From an uncultured Collinsella sp. (GTDB taxonomy: Bacteria > Actinomycetota > Coriobacteriia > Coriobacteriales > Coriobacteriaceae): a DNA stretch of 30,379 bases. Under the pieces are notes generated by a model, which had not been told where the DNA came from, did not search any database, and saw nothing but the letters and a program-made list of their open reading frames with translations. Of the stretch, positions 14,486-22,496 are shown in pieces (position 1 is the first letter of the stretch; every line of letters starts with the position of its first letter). The stretch lies in contig CAAGEH010000011.1 of the NCBI GenBank assembly GCA_900768795.1, positions 1 to 30,379 on the forward strand. Direction: 5' to 3'. Both the position numbers and the translations under genes were made by a program.

Positions 14486-15401
14486 CTGCCTCATCTCCTC
14501 TCGTGTAGGACGCACGCAGCTTGTAGCGCTCCCAGACAACGGGGATGCACAGCGCGAGCGCAACGATGATGGCGGAGAGCAGCTTCATGTCGTTGGCGTC
14601 CATGCCGAGCTGCAGGACGATGGCACGAATGAGGAAGTAGACCACGGAGCCGACGACGGCGGACACGAGGCGCGTGCCGAATTTGGAGAGGCCGCCGGGA
14701 AGCAGACGCCCCAGCACCTCGCCGATAACGATGGCGGCAAGACCGATGACGATGGCGCCGGTACCCATGCCGATATCGGCGTACTTCTGGCTCTCGCAGA
14801 TGAGACCGCCGGAAAGGCCGATCAGGGCATTGGAAAGCACGAGCGCGATAACCTTGGTCTTGTTGGTGCTGACGCCGAGCGCTCGAATCATATGCTCGTT
14901 GTCACCGGTCGCGCGCAGCGCGCTGCCGATCTCGGTGCCAAAGAACCAGTAGAGGATAATCACGATGATGGCGGCGAGCACGATGCCGACAAGCGCGGCG
15001 ATGGTGCTTTGCGGCAGCCCCGTCATGTCCGCGATATTCGAGAAGATCGTGGAGCTGGTGAGGAGCGGTGTGTTTGATTTGCCCATCACGCGCAGGTTGA
15101 TCGACCAAAGGCTGATCTGGGTGAGGATTCCGGCGAGAATCGCGGGAATCTCAAAGACCGTGGTCAAAAATCCCGTGACGGCACCTGCAATACCGCCCGC
15201 GACCATGCCCGCGAGAATCGCGAGCGCCGGGTCGACATTGAAGTTGACGATGAGCACGGCAACGACTGCGCCGCCGAGGGCAAAGCTGCCATCGCAGGTC
15301 ATATCGGGGATATCGAGCAGGCGGAAGGTGATGAACACGCCGAGCACCATGATGCCCCAGAGAACACCCTGGGAAACGGCGCCTTGCAGAGCTATGAACA
15401 T
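14478..15401 (-). CDS. ABC transporter permease (TrpY-like)
   Basis: A 307-residue membrane protein with eight or more hydrophobic segments, of the branched-chain/uncharacterised permease superfamily (COG4120 type). Typical elements are FITFRLLDIPDMTCDGSFAL near the N-terminus, SLWSINLRVMGKSNTPLL, and the cytosolic coupling stretch GSALRATGDNEHMIRALGV. IVIGEVLGRLLPG is found near the C-terminus. It forms the channel that receives the substrate from the upstream lipoprotein. The ATG at 15401-15399 has a minus-strand GGAGG nine bases upstream. A 192-base spacer with a stable hairpin separates it from the binding-protein gene. Confidence 0.92.
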   Translation of the reverse strand: MFIALQGAVSQGVLWGIMVLGVFITFRLLDIPDMTCDGSFALGGAVVAVLIVNFNVDPALAILAGMVAGGIAGAVTGFLTTVFEIPAILAGILTQISLWSINLRVMGKSNTPLLTSSTIFSNIADMTGLPQSTIAALVGIVLAAIIVIILYWFFGTEIGSALRATGDNEHMIRALGVSTNKTKVIALVLSNALIGLSGGLICESQKYADIGMGTGAIVIGLAAIVIGEVLGRLLPGGLSKFGTRLVSAVVGSVVYFLIRAIVLQLGMDANDMKLLSAIIVALALCIPVVWERYKLRASYTRGDEADA

Positions 15402-15487
15402 GCTCTAAGGCCTCCAAACTAGATGGCGCCGCGCGCGGCGGCAACCGATTGAACAGACAATCACCAATGATAACGGCAAAATGCATA

Positions 15488-15527
15488 GCACCGCGGCAAA
15501 CCACGTAAATTGGGCTTGTCGCGGTGC
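15488..15527 (-). other. Intercistronic hairpin between binding-protein and permease genes
   Basis: GCACCGCG (15488-15495) and CGCGGTGC (15520-15527) form a perfect 8-bp stem that extends by CAA/TTG after one mismatch. There is no T-run on the minus strand. In ABC operons such structures commonly keep the binding-protein mRNA more abundant than the membrane genes; that role is inferred here. Confidence 0.55.
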
Positions 15528-15593
15528 ATATGTAACACGTTGAAAATCTTTTTTGCGAATCAGACGTGTCGCGAATGGAACGAGCGGAAAGAA

Positions 15594-16556
15594 CTAGGCA
15601 TCGAGTGCGGAAAGGTCGACGCCAATCGCCTTTGCCATTTCCTCGTTCTTTACGACGACGAGGTTTTTGGTCGAGAGGTACTCGATCGGCATGTCGGCAG
15701 GCTTTGCCTTGCCCTTGAGAATCTTGACTGCCATCTCGCCGGCCTTGTAGCCGAGGTCCTTGTAGTTGATGGAAAGCGTGAACAGCCCGCCCGCTTTGCA
15801 CATGCCCTCTTCGCCGGTCACAAACGGAAGCTTGTTCTCCTTGCAGATCTGACCGACCTGCGCTGCTCCGGCAGCGATGGTGTTGTCGGTGGGCGAGTAG
15901 AGCACGTCGATCTTGCCCACAGCGGACTCGACGACGGACTGAATCTCGTTGGAGCTGGAGACCGTGTAATCCTTGTACTCAAGGCCGAGCTTGTCGAGCT
16001 CCTTTTTGGCAGCGGAGATCTGGATGTCGGAGTTGGACTCGGCGGTGCAGTAGAGCAGGCCGACCTTCTTGGCATCGGGAAAAACCTTGGTCATCATCTC
16101 GAGCTGCTCGGCAACGGGGGTAAGGTCGGAGGTACCCGTTACGTTTCCGCCTGGTTTTTTATTGCTCTTGACGAGCTTGGATGCGGCGTAGTCGGTGATG
16201 GCGGTGCCGACGATGGGGATATCGCTCGTGGACTGCTGGGCGGCCTGGGCGGCAGGGGTCGCGATGGCGAAAATCAGGTTGACGTTGTCGCCCACGAATT
16301 TATCGGCAATCGTCTTGCATGCGGACTGGTCGTTCTGGGCGTTTTTCTGATCGATCTTGACCTTGAGGCCGCTCTTCTTAATTGCCTGGCAGAAACCCTT
16401 GTTGGCGGCATCGAGCGCGGAGTGCTCGGTAAGCTGAAGCACGCCGATCGTGTATTCATCGCTCGAGCCGCTGTTTCCGCAGCCTGCGAGCGCGCCCATG
16501 GCCAAAAGGCCGGCGGATACGACGAAATTCCTTCTGCTGATGGTGACCTGGTTCAT
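15594..16556 (-). CDS. ABC transporter substrate-binding lipoprotein (TrpX-like)
   Basis: A 320-residue exported binding protein. The N-terminus MNQVTISRRNFVVSAGLL combines a twin-arginine-like SRR-N-F motif with a lipobox LAGC (Cys26), so it is a lipoprotein possibly sent by Tat. The mature part has the ABC_sub_bind (COG2984) pattern: IGVLQLTEHSALDAANKGF, IFAIATPAAQAAQ, IPIVGTAITD, KKVGLLYCTAESNSDIQI and VLYSPTDNTIAAGA. Relatives are predicted tryptophan/tyrosine importers, so an aromatic ligand is plausible but unproven. ATG 16556 has GGAGGA four bases upstream (minus strand). First gene of the three-gene importer; no T-box-like leader is visible upstream. Confidence 0.92.
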   Translation of the reverse strand: MNQVTISRRNFVVSAGLLAMGALAGCGNSGSSDEYTIGVLQLTEHSALDAANKGFCQAIKKSGLKVKIDQKNAQNDQSACKTIADKFVGDNVNLIFAIATPAAQAAQQSTSDIPIVGTAITDYAASKLVKSNKKPGGNVTGTSDLTPVAEQLEMMTKVFPDAKKVGLLYCTAESNSDIQISAAKKELDKLGLEYKDYTVSSSNEIQSVVESAVGKIDVLYSPTDNTIAAGAAQVGQICKENKLPFVTGEEGMCKAGGLFTLSINYKDLGYKAGEMAVKILKGKAKPADMPIEYLSTKNLVVVKNEEMAKAIGVDLSALDA

Positions 16557-16739
16557 TACATCCTCCAAACGGTGAGATTTATGTCCTTCCAACACAGATC
16601 TGCGACTATCTGTCCGCGTACACTTTAGCGGAGCAGAGTGCATGTGGGAGTAATAGTAACGCCCTTTGGCAACTTTCGGGACAATAATTAACCAAATTGT
16701 CTGTTTTATCGCGCCGATAGCGGCTGAGCGCGCATGTCA

Positions 16740-17558
16740 TTACCATGAGGCTCCGGAATCGCCTGAGCGGGCGATATGAATGGCGCCCCGGTCGTCTCGC
16801 GCCGTAAGCGACCGTATCCTGTCGGTGCCTATGACTTTTGATGTGCATGCTCCGTTGTCGCATAACGTCGTCGTGCCCACGACATAGGTGGCACCGTGTT
16901 CGGCGACCACTCGAAGGGGCTCGAATTTTATTCGTTCGCGGCGTGCACAGGGCGGTACGGCTGAATCGTTGTTCCCTGCAGGCTCAATCTCAGCGGTTAG
17001 CACCCATGATTCAGATATGGCGAGGCCTATGAGCTCCTCTATTGAGTGAAGCAATACCTTTTCGTATGCCTCTGAAGTTTCATGCTCGTCTTGGACGCTT
17101 GCGGTGGGCATACGTCTCTCGCGCACTTCTGTTTTTAGAGTCGGCGTGCCGAGGGCGATGATCTGAGCAACGAGTTGGGTCCTCTTCTGCAAGGGAATAG
17201 CGTCGTATCGTGCGATGGCTTGTGCGATCGTGAATAGGTCCGCATCGGAAATGCATCTGCTTGCAAGGTAAATCCCGCGGTTTCCACGCGATTTGATTGT
17301 GTATCCCGTTGCTCGCAGTGCGCCTATGATGCCGTAAACGCTTTTGCGGCACGCTGTGATTGCAGGAGCTTGTTCGTCACCATGTATGAGCATCGCGATA
17401 AGTTTCGCCGCGGTGATCGGGTTGTTCCTGTCGGTCTGCGTTTCGAGTACTTGCAGCACGCGCAGGGCCCGATACGCAGCTTGCGTGGAGCGTGTAAATT
17501 TTTGTTGCGTTGGTTCGATGCTGCTCGATGCGATTTGGGCCTCGGGGTTTGTCGTCAT
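16740..17558 (-). CDS. Probable WYL-domain transcriptional regulator
   Basis: A 272-residue soluble protein. Residues 20-100 look like a winged helix-turn-helix: AYRALRVLQVLETQTD, then ITAAKLIAMLI, KSVYGIIGALRATGYTIKSR and GIYLASR (wing). The C-terminal half (about 165-265) fits a WYL-type effector domain: LHSIEELIGLAISESWVL, FEPLRVVAEHGATYVVGTT and the terminal IGTDRIRSL; the W-Y-L triplet itself is not intact. The ATG at 17558 has AAAGGAG five bases upstream. It lies directly upstream of the importer in the same direction, 183 bases from the binding-protein gene, so it may regulate it. Family assignment is from pattern only. Confidence 0.65.
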   Translation of the reverse strand: MTTNPEAQIASSSIEPTQQKFTRSTQAAYRALRVLQVLETQTDRNNPITAAKLIAMLIHGDEQAPAITACRKSVYGIIGALRATGYTIKSRGNRGIYLASRCISDADLFTIAQAIARYDAIPLQKRTQLVAQIIALGTPTLKTEVRERRMPTASVQDEHETSEAYEKVLLHSIEELIGLAISESWVLTAEIEPAGNNDSAVPPCARRERIKFEPLRVVAEHGATYVVGTTTLCDNGACTSKVIGTDRIRSLTARDDRGAIHIARSGDSGASW

Positions 17559-17690
17559 GGGGTCTCCTTTAACGGGCGCGCGGTGACGTTTTGCTATATA
17601 CGGCATGGCCTATCGTTGCGGGTGTCAAAGGCAACGTGCGGCATGATGTTCGCGGGCGGTCGATTCAGCGCTGCGAACGGTGCGTTAAAG

Positions 17691-17748
17691 TTATCCACCT
17701 TGTCATGTAACCAGCTAAACCTTGCCATTAGGGACGAAGTTGTCCACA
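17691..17748 (+). promoter_or_regulatory. Two DnaA-box-like 9-mers
   Basis: TTATCCACC (17691-17699) and TTGTCCACA (17740-17748) each match the DnaA box TTATNCACA at eight of nine positions, in the same orientation, 49 bases apart. The second is the variant common in high-GC actinobacteria. No dnaA, dnaN or replication gene is nearby. The 341-base spacer 17559-17899 otherwise holds only the repeat and terminator listed next. Confidence 0.5.
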
Positions 17749-17750
17749 GC

Positions 17751-17773
17751 GGTTTGGGGTTTAGGGTTTAAGG
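17751..17773 (+). repeat. Three copies of a 7-bp G-rich repeat (GGTTTRG-like)
   Basis: GGTTTGG, GGTTTAG and GGTTTAA follow one another directly and end in GG, starting two bases after the second DnaA-box-like site. Four spaced G-runs make a small quadruplex conceivable. It is too short to be more than suggestive. Confidence 0.6.
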
Positions 17774-17827
17774 TGACGAACGGTGCTGAAGCTCCGTGCA
17801 AGGCGCATCAAAAAGGCGAGGCACACC

Positions 17828-17864
17828 AAAAAAGGCGCCACAGCTGAAAGCCGTAGCGCCTTTT
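17828..17864 (-). terminator. Intrinsic terminator after asnS
   Basis: On the minus strand GGCGCTACGGCT pairs over 12 positions (two G-U) with AGCTGTGGCGCC around a TTC loop, followed by TTTTTT (plus-strand A-run 17828-17833). Four T on the plus-strand side (17861-17864) could make it bidirectional. Confidence 0.9.
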
Positions 17865-17899
17865 GCAGGTGAAGATGCAAGCGTGTCCGCTCGAATCGC

Positions 17900-19303
17900 T
17901 TAGAACTCGGCGTTGCTCACCGTACGGGGATGCGGGATGACGTCGCGAATGTTGCCAACGCCCGTGAGGTACATCACCAGACGCTCGAAGCCCATGCCGT
18001 AGCCTGCATGCTTGCAGCTGCCATAACGGCGCAGGTCCAGATAATACTTGTACTGCTCGGGGTTCATGCCCAGCTCCTTGATGCGGGCTTCGAGCACGTC
18101 CAGGCGCTCCTCGCGCTGCGAGCCGCCGATAATCTCGCCGATACCCGGCACCAGGCAGTCAGCGGCGGCAACGGTTTTCCCGTCTTCGTTTGCGCGCATG
18201 TAGAACGCCTTGATGTCGCGCGGGTAATCGGTCACGAACGTCGGACGCTTGAAGTGCTGCTCGGTAAGGAAACGCTCGTGCTCGGTCTGCAGGTCGATAC
18301 CCCAGCTCACGGGGTAGTCGAACTTGTGCCCGTCTGCCACGGCCTTCTCGAGGATCTCGACGGCCTCGGTGTAGGAGACGCGGGCGAAGTCGGAGTTGGC
18401 CACGTGCTCCAAGCGGGCGAGGAGCCCCTTGTCCACAAACTTGTTGAGCATGGCGAGCTCATCGGGGCAGCGCTCCATGACGGCACGAATCACAAACTTG
18501 AGCATTGCCTCGGCGTTGTCCGTGTAGTCGTTGAGGTCGGCGAACGCCATCTCGGGCTCCATCATCCAGAACTCGGCGGCATGACGCGTGGTGTTGGAGT
18601 TCTCGGCACGGAACGTGGGGCCGAAGGTATACACGTCGCCAAAGGCCATGGCGAAGTTCTCGGCGTTGAGCTGACCCGAAACGGTAAGGCTTGCGTGCTT
18701 GCCAAAGAAGTCCTGGCTCCAGTCGACCTTGCCGTCATCGGTGAGCGGCGGGTTTGCAGGATCGAGCGTGGTCACCGTGAACATCTCGCCTGCGCCCTCG
18801 CAGTCGCTCGTGGTGATGATGGGTGTGTTGAGATAGAGGAAACCCTCGCCTTGGAAGAACTCGTGAATCGCGGCCGCCGCGGTGGAGCGAATGCGGAAGA
18901 CGGCGCGAAACAGATTGGTGCGCGGGCGAAGATGCTGCTGCGTGCGCAGGAACTCAACTGTGGCGCGTTTTTTCTGCAGGGGATAGTCGGGTGCGCTGGT
19001 GCCCTCGACCTCTATGCTGGTGGCGGTCAGCTCGAAGGGCTGCTGGGCGTCGGGCGTGAGCTTGAGCTCGCCGGTGCAGATAAGTGCCGCGGAGACGTTC
19101 TGATGAGCGATCTCGTCGTAATTGGCGAGTGCCTCGCGGTTCATGACAACCTGAAGGTCGGCAAAGCAGCTGCCGTCGTTAAGGGTCACAAAGCCGAAAT
19201 TCTTCATGTCGCGGATGGATTTGACCCAGCCGGCAACGGTGACGGTGGTGCCACCGAATGCATCGGCATCGGCGTGCAACTGCGCGATCTTGGTGCGTTT
19301 CAA
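17900..19303 (-). CDS. asnS: Asparaginyl-tRNA synthetase
   Basis: A 467-residue class IIb synthetase that charges tRNA-Asn. The N-terminal OB-fold anticodon-binding domain (about 15-105) has VTVAGWVKSIRDMKNFGFVTLNDGS. The catalytic core contains motif 2 (FGPTFRAENSNTTRHAAEFWMMEPE, read as two short blocks) and motif 3 (GMGFERLVMYLTGVGNIRDV). The Pro-rich end IPHPRT is typical. The start is a TTG (19303-19301) with a strong GAGGAG six bases upstream; there is no ATG at a suitable place. A terminator lies 36 bases after the stop. It stands alone between a possible replication-like tract and the acyltransferase. Confidence 0.96.
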   Translation of the reverse strand: MKRTKIAQLHADADAFGGTTVTVAGWVKSIRDMKNFGFVTLNDGSCFADLQVVMNREALANYDEIAHQNVSAALICTGELKLTPDAQQPFELTATSIEVEGTSAPDYPLQKKRATVEFLRTQQHLRPRTNLFRAVFRIRSTAAAAIHEFFQGEGFLYLNTPIITTSDCEGAGEMFTVTTLDPANPPLTDDGKVDWSQDFFGKHASLTVSGQLNAENFAMAFGDVYTFGPTFRAENSNTTRHAAEFWMMEPEMAFADLNDYTDNAEAMLKFVIRAVMERCPDELAMLNKFVDKGLLARLEHVANSDFARVSYTEAVEILEKAVADGHKFDYPVSWGIDLQTEHERFLTEQHFKRPTFVTDYPRDIKAFYMRANEDGKTVAAADCLVPGIGEIIGGSQREERLDVLEARIKELGMNPEQYKYYLDLRRYGSCKHAGYGMGFERLVMYLTGVGNIRDVIPHPRTVSNAEF

Positions 19304-19350
19304 GAACTACTCCTCAAGGTTGTGATGAATAAGACAATGTCCAAAATGCC

Positions 19351-19381
19351 ATTCTAACAGGCTGACGAAGGGCAGTGTCAG
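19351..19381 (-). promoter_or_regulatory. Candidate promoter of asnS
   Basis: On the minus strand CTGACA (plus 19376-19381) is followed after 19 bases by TAGAAT (plus 19351-19356; five of six). The spacer is longer than ideal. A GCTGAC/GTCAGC stem (19361-19366, 19377-19382) overlaps it, which might serve as an operator or as a weak end of the acyltransferase transcript. Confidence 0.35.
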
Positions 19382-19399
19382 CGTTATTGAACGGCAGCT

Positions 19400-21415
19400 C
19401 TACCTACCGCAGAGCGCGCGGCGAATCATGGCCGCATACGCCTGCTGCCCTGCGCTCGTAAGGTGGATTCCGTCGTCGACCAGATATTCGCTATGGCCTT
19501 CGCTTTCGCCGTGCCAGTCGATGATGCCCACGTTGTCGTTTTCCTTGGCGACCTCGCGCAAGATCTGGTTGTTGACGTCCTGCAGGTCGAGCGGTGCGCG
19601 AATGGTCACAAAGTACATGGGCTTTCCCTGCACCGTATCGACAAGCTTCTGCACCTGCGATTTGTCGCGGATGGTGCAGTTCGTGCCCAGGGCGAAGATG
19701 ACCGTGCTCGTATTGTGTCCGGCGGAGATGTCGTTGTTGTACACGTCGGGACCGGTCCACATCTGACGGCTCACCTTGCCGTCGATAAACGAATTGGGAA
19801 GGACCTTGCTGAGTACGGGCGCCGCGCCCGCCGTCACCGAGTCACCGATCATGAGAACGTCCGCGCTGCATGTGCCCGCGTTGGCGTCATAGGTCCAGTT
19901 TTTCCAGGGCAGGTTCTTGGGAACCTTTTCCGCCTTGGGCTTCTGCTCCTCTTCCTGACGCTTCGCTTCCTCCTGCGCGTCGGCTTTTGCCTGAGCTTCC
20001 TCGGCCGCCTTCTTCTGGGCGAGGCGCTGCTGCTTTGCGGCTTTTGCTGCTGCCTTGCGCTCCGCCGCGAGCTCCGGACGCAGCTGCTCTGCACGGGCCT
20101 GAGAAACCTTTGCCCAGTTCACGGGTGCCACGGCAAGTGCCGCAACACCTGCTACGGAGACCACGCAGAGAGCGCAGGCGATAGCGTTCGTGCATTTTTT
20201 GGCGGGCGAGCAGGTGGGCTCCTTGCGGGCGAAGGGCTCCTCGACCAGGCGATAGAAAGCCTCGCCGGCGACAAGAACGATGAGAATCTCGAGCACGAAG
20301 CCCCACCAGGGGAGGGCGGTCGTACGCGAAGCGGGATTCATGACGATAAGCAGCGGATAGTGCATGAGGTAAATCGAGAACGAACGGCTCCCGAGGTAGG
20401 TGAGGGGTTTGCTCGAGAGCAGCTTCGACGGAATCGATATCGGATGCTCGAGCGTTGCGATGAGCAGCGCGCACACGATGGCAATGCAAAAGAACCCGCC
20501 CTGATAGAGCCAGATGTCTTCGCCTCGGGCGACAACGGAACCGATGACCAGCGCCGCGAGCGCGGCAGTTCCCGCAAAACTCGCGTAGGCGCTGTTCCCA
20601 AAGCGCTGTTTTCCCTGTTCGTCTTCGATATGGATGCGAAGCGCCCGCTCGATACTCGGCAACATAATTGCCAGAGCCGCTCCGACCAGCAGCTCTGCCG
20701 CTCGGGTATCCGCACCGTAGTACACGCGCGCCGTGTCTCCCATGGGGTCAAATAAAAGCGCCATCGCGACGGCGGACGCAACGGCAAGCGCGAGCGTTGC
20801 CGACCCCATATGGTTGCGTTTCTTAAAGACACGGGTGAGCAGTAAAAAGACGACGGGCCAAACGATGTAGAACTGCATCTCCACGCCCAGGAACCAAAGG
20901 TGCGTAAGCGGGGAGGGGAGTCCTGCCGCCGCAAAATAGGAAACCTTGCGGAAGATATAGGACCAGTTGCTAAAGAAGAACGCTGCCGGAAGAGCGTCGG
21001 TTTGCACTTTGGGAAGAAGGCTCGGGCTGACGGCAAACGTGATCCCCGCGGTTAAAACGATGGTTACGAGCGTTGCCGGCCACAGGCGGGTGAGCCTCCT
21101 CAAGAGATAGCGTCCGTAGGAAAAATGATGTTCGGGGGCATTTTGACGCATAATGCTGCGCGTGATCAGATACCCCGTAAGAACAAAGAAGGCGGTGACT
21201 CCGATAAAACCGCCTTTGAGGAGCGACGGTCTCATGTGGTAGAGCACGACGCCTACGATGGCGATTGCGCGTAGGCCATCGAGCGCCTTGTTGCGTTTGG
21301 CCTTTGAGGTGCCGTTTGTGCCGGTAACTGCGGTGGCGTCTGTTGAATCGACGGCAGAATCTGCGCCGTTGCCTTCTGTGGTTTGCTTAAAATGCGCGTA
21401 CTGCGTTTCCTGCAT
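19400..21415 (-). CDS. OafA/YrhL-type membrane O-acyltransferase fused to an SGNH domain
   Basis: A 671-residue envelope protein. Residues 1-43 are a Ser/Thr-rich cytosolic tail. The acyltransferase-3 domain (about 44-395) begins with LDGLRAIAIVGVVLYH, where His60 is the expected catalytic residue, and contains about ten membrane helices. After a final helix near 420-440 comes a Lys/Ala/Glu/Gln-rich segment (about 455-505), probably a coiled-coil spacer outside the cell. The C-terminal SGNH esterase-like domain shows VLMIGDSVTAG (Ser near 523), ALGTNC and DGIHLTSAG (Asp/His near 652). The architecture is that of OatA-like O-acetyltransferases of peptidoglycan or wall polymers. The ATG at 21415 follows GGGGG seven bases upstream. 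Confidence 0.9.
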   Translation of the reverse strand: MQETQYAHFKQTTEGNGADSAVDSTDATAVTGTNGTSKAKRNKALDGLRAIAIVGVVLYHMRPSLLKGGFIGVTAFFVLTGYLITRSIMRQNAPEHHFSYGRYLLRRLTRLWPATLVTIVLTAGITFAVSPSLLPKVQTDALPAAFFFSNWSYIFRKVSYFAAAGLPSPLTHLWFLGVEMQFYIVWPVVFLLLTRVFKKRNHMGSATLALAVASAVAMALLFDPMGDTARVYYGADTRAAELLVGAALAIMLPSIERALRIHIEDEQGKQRFGNSAYASFAGTAALAALVIGSVVARGEDIWLYQGGFFCIAIVCALLIATLEHPISIPSKLLSSKPLTYLGSRSFSIYLMHYPLLIVMNPASRTTALPWWGFVLEILIVLVAGEAFYRLVEEPFARKEPTCSPAKKCTNAIACALCVVSVAGVAALAVAPVNWAKVSQARAEQLRPELAAERKAAAKAAKQQRLAQKKAAEEAQAKADAQEEAKRQEEEQKPKAEKVPKNLPWKNWTYDANAGTCSADVLMIGDSVTAGAAPVLSKVLPNSFIDGKVSRQMWTGPDVYNNDISAGHNTSTVIFALGTNCTIRDKSQVQKLVDTVQGKPMYFVTIRAPLDLQDVNNQILREVAKENDNVGIIDWHGESEGHSEYLVDDGIHLTSAGQQAYAAMIRRALCGR

Positions 21416-21529
21416 TGCGTATCCCCCTGTGTATTTTCCGTTCTGAAGTATACGCTCGCCCACGTACCCATGCGTGCTACATTGGGTGGGCACAAATGAA
21501 CTTCAATCGCTATCGTGCTAGGAGATCTT

Positions 21530-22438
21530 ATGCTTGTGGAGAGTCATGCCCTTTGGGGCGAGGAGGCCACACCTCAGCAGCCTGCTACGTACACCTGCTA
21601 TCTTGCTGATGCAAATCCGGCGAATCCGGGGGCAGCCCGACCCGCCGCCATTATTCTCGGTGGCGGTTCTTTCCAGCGCATCGCTCCGCACGAGCAGGAG
21701 CCCGTGGCGTTCGAATTTCTCGCGCGTGGTTATCAGGCGTTCGTGCTCGATTACGTTACGAGCGAGACGGGCGACGTCTCCTATCCGAATCCCGAAGCTG
21801 ATCTTGCGAAAATGATCGGGACGGTACGTGCCAACGCGTCCGCTTGGCATGTCGATGCGGCGCACGTCGTCGCTGTCGGTTTTTCTGCGGGCGGTCATGT
21901 GTGCGCCTCGCTGGCGACTCAGTGGAAAAAAGGCCCGTTTGCCGCGCTTTCCAATGAGCGTCCCGACATGATTCGCCCCGATGCCGTCGTGCTGGGGTAC
22001 CCCCTGCTTGATTTGCGTGTTACCCGCGATGAGCAGACGCGCGATCCGAGAATCGACCTGCGCGTGCCCAAGACGGGCGGAAAGACCGGGCGCGACCTGC
22101 TTAATGAGTACTTTGCCATGGTGATGGGCGGAGAGGCGACCGAGGAGCGCTTTGCCGATTTCTGCCCTACGACGCACGTTACGCACGATATGCCCCCCAC
22201 ATTTATATGGGCGGCTGCGGACGACAAGACCTGCCCCGTTTCGCAAACCTATGCGTTTGCAGCGGCGATGGCTGCCGAGCGCGTGCCGAGCGAGCTGCAC
22301 GTTTTCGATCGCGGCGGTCATGGCCTGTCGGTCGCGAATGAAAATACGGCTACGCCCGATAACGCCGAGCGTCGCGAAGCGGTCGGAGCTTGGGTTTCTT
22401 TGGCGTTTGACTTCCTTGCGCGTCAGGGTATCGCATAG
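21530..22438 (+). CDS. Alpha/beta hydrolase (acetyl esterase/lipase type)
   Basis: A 302-residue cytosolic hydrolase. An oxyanion-type GGGSFQRIAPHE stands at 46-57, and the nucleophile elbow is GFSAGGH with Ser119. The likely acid is Asp231 in AAADDKTCP and the His is His264 in RGGHGLSV, a complete triad in the right order. The layout matches BD-FAE/axeA-like esterases acting on acetylated sugars or small esters; the substrate is unknown. ATG 21530 follows GGAG (21521-21524); an in-frame GTG at 21515 is less likely. Divergent from the acyltransferase (spacer 114 bases) and followed by an MFS gene after 58 bases, possibly in one transcript. Confidence 0.87.
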   Translation: MLVESHALWGEEATPQQPATYTCYLADANPANPGAARPAAIILGGGSFQRIAPHEQEPVAFEFLARGYQAFVLDYVTSETGDVSYPNPEADLAKMIGTVRANASAWHVDAAHVVAVGFSAGGHVCASLATQWKKGPFAALSNERPDMIRPDAVVLGYPLLDLRVTRDEQTRDPRIDLRVPKTGGKTGRDLLNEYFAMVMGGEATEERFADFCPTTHVTHDMPPTFIWAAADDKTCPVSQTYAFAAAMAAERVPSELHVFDRGGHGLSVANENTATPDNAERREAVGAWVSLAFDFLARQGIA

Positions 22439-22496
22439 CTCGATCGCCTGCCGGTCGGCTGTTAATTGGATTGCGCGTTTTGCGGGTGGCGTGCAG

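Noticed and set aside
16557..16739. Tryptophan T-box leader before the TrpX-like gene
   Set aside because: The spacer is too short and shows neither the T-box sequence nor a specifier loop or terminator.
17930..19357. 475-codon plus-strand frame opposite asnS
   Set aside because: Antisense to asnS, Val/Gly/His/Glu-rich as expected for a mirror frame; no start signals.
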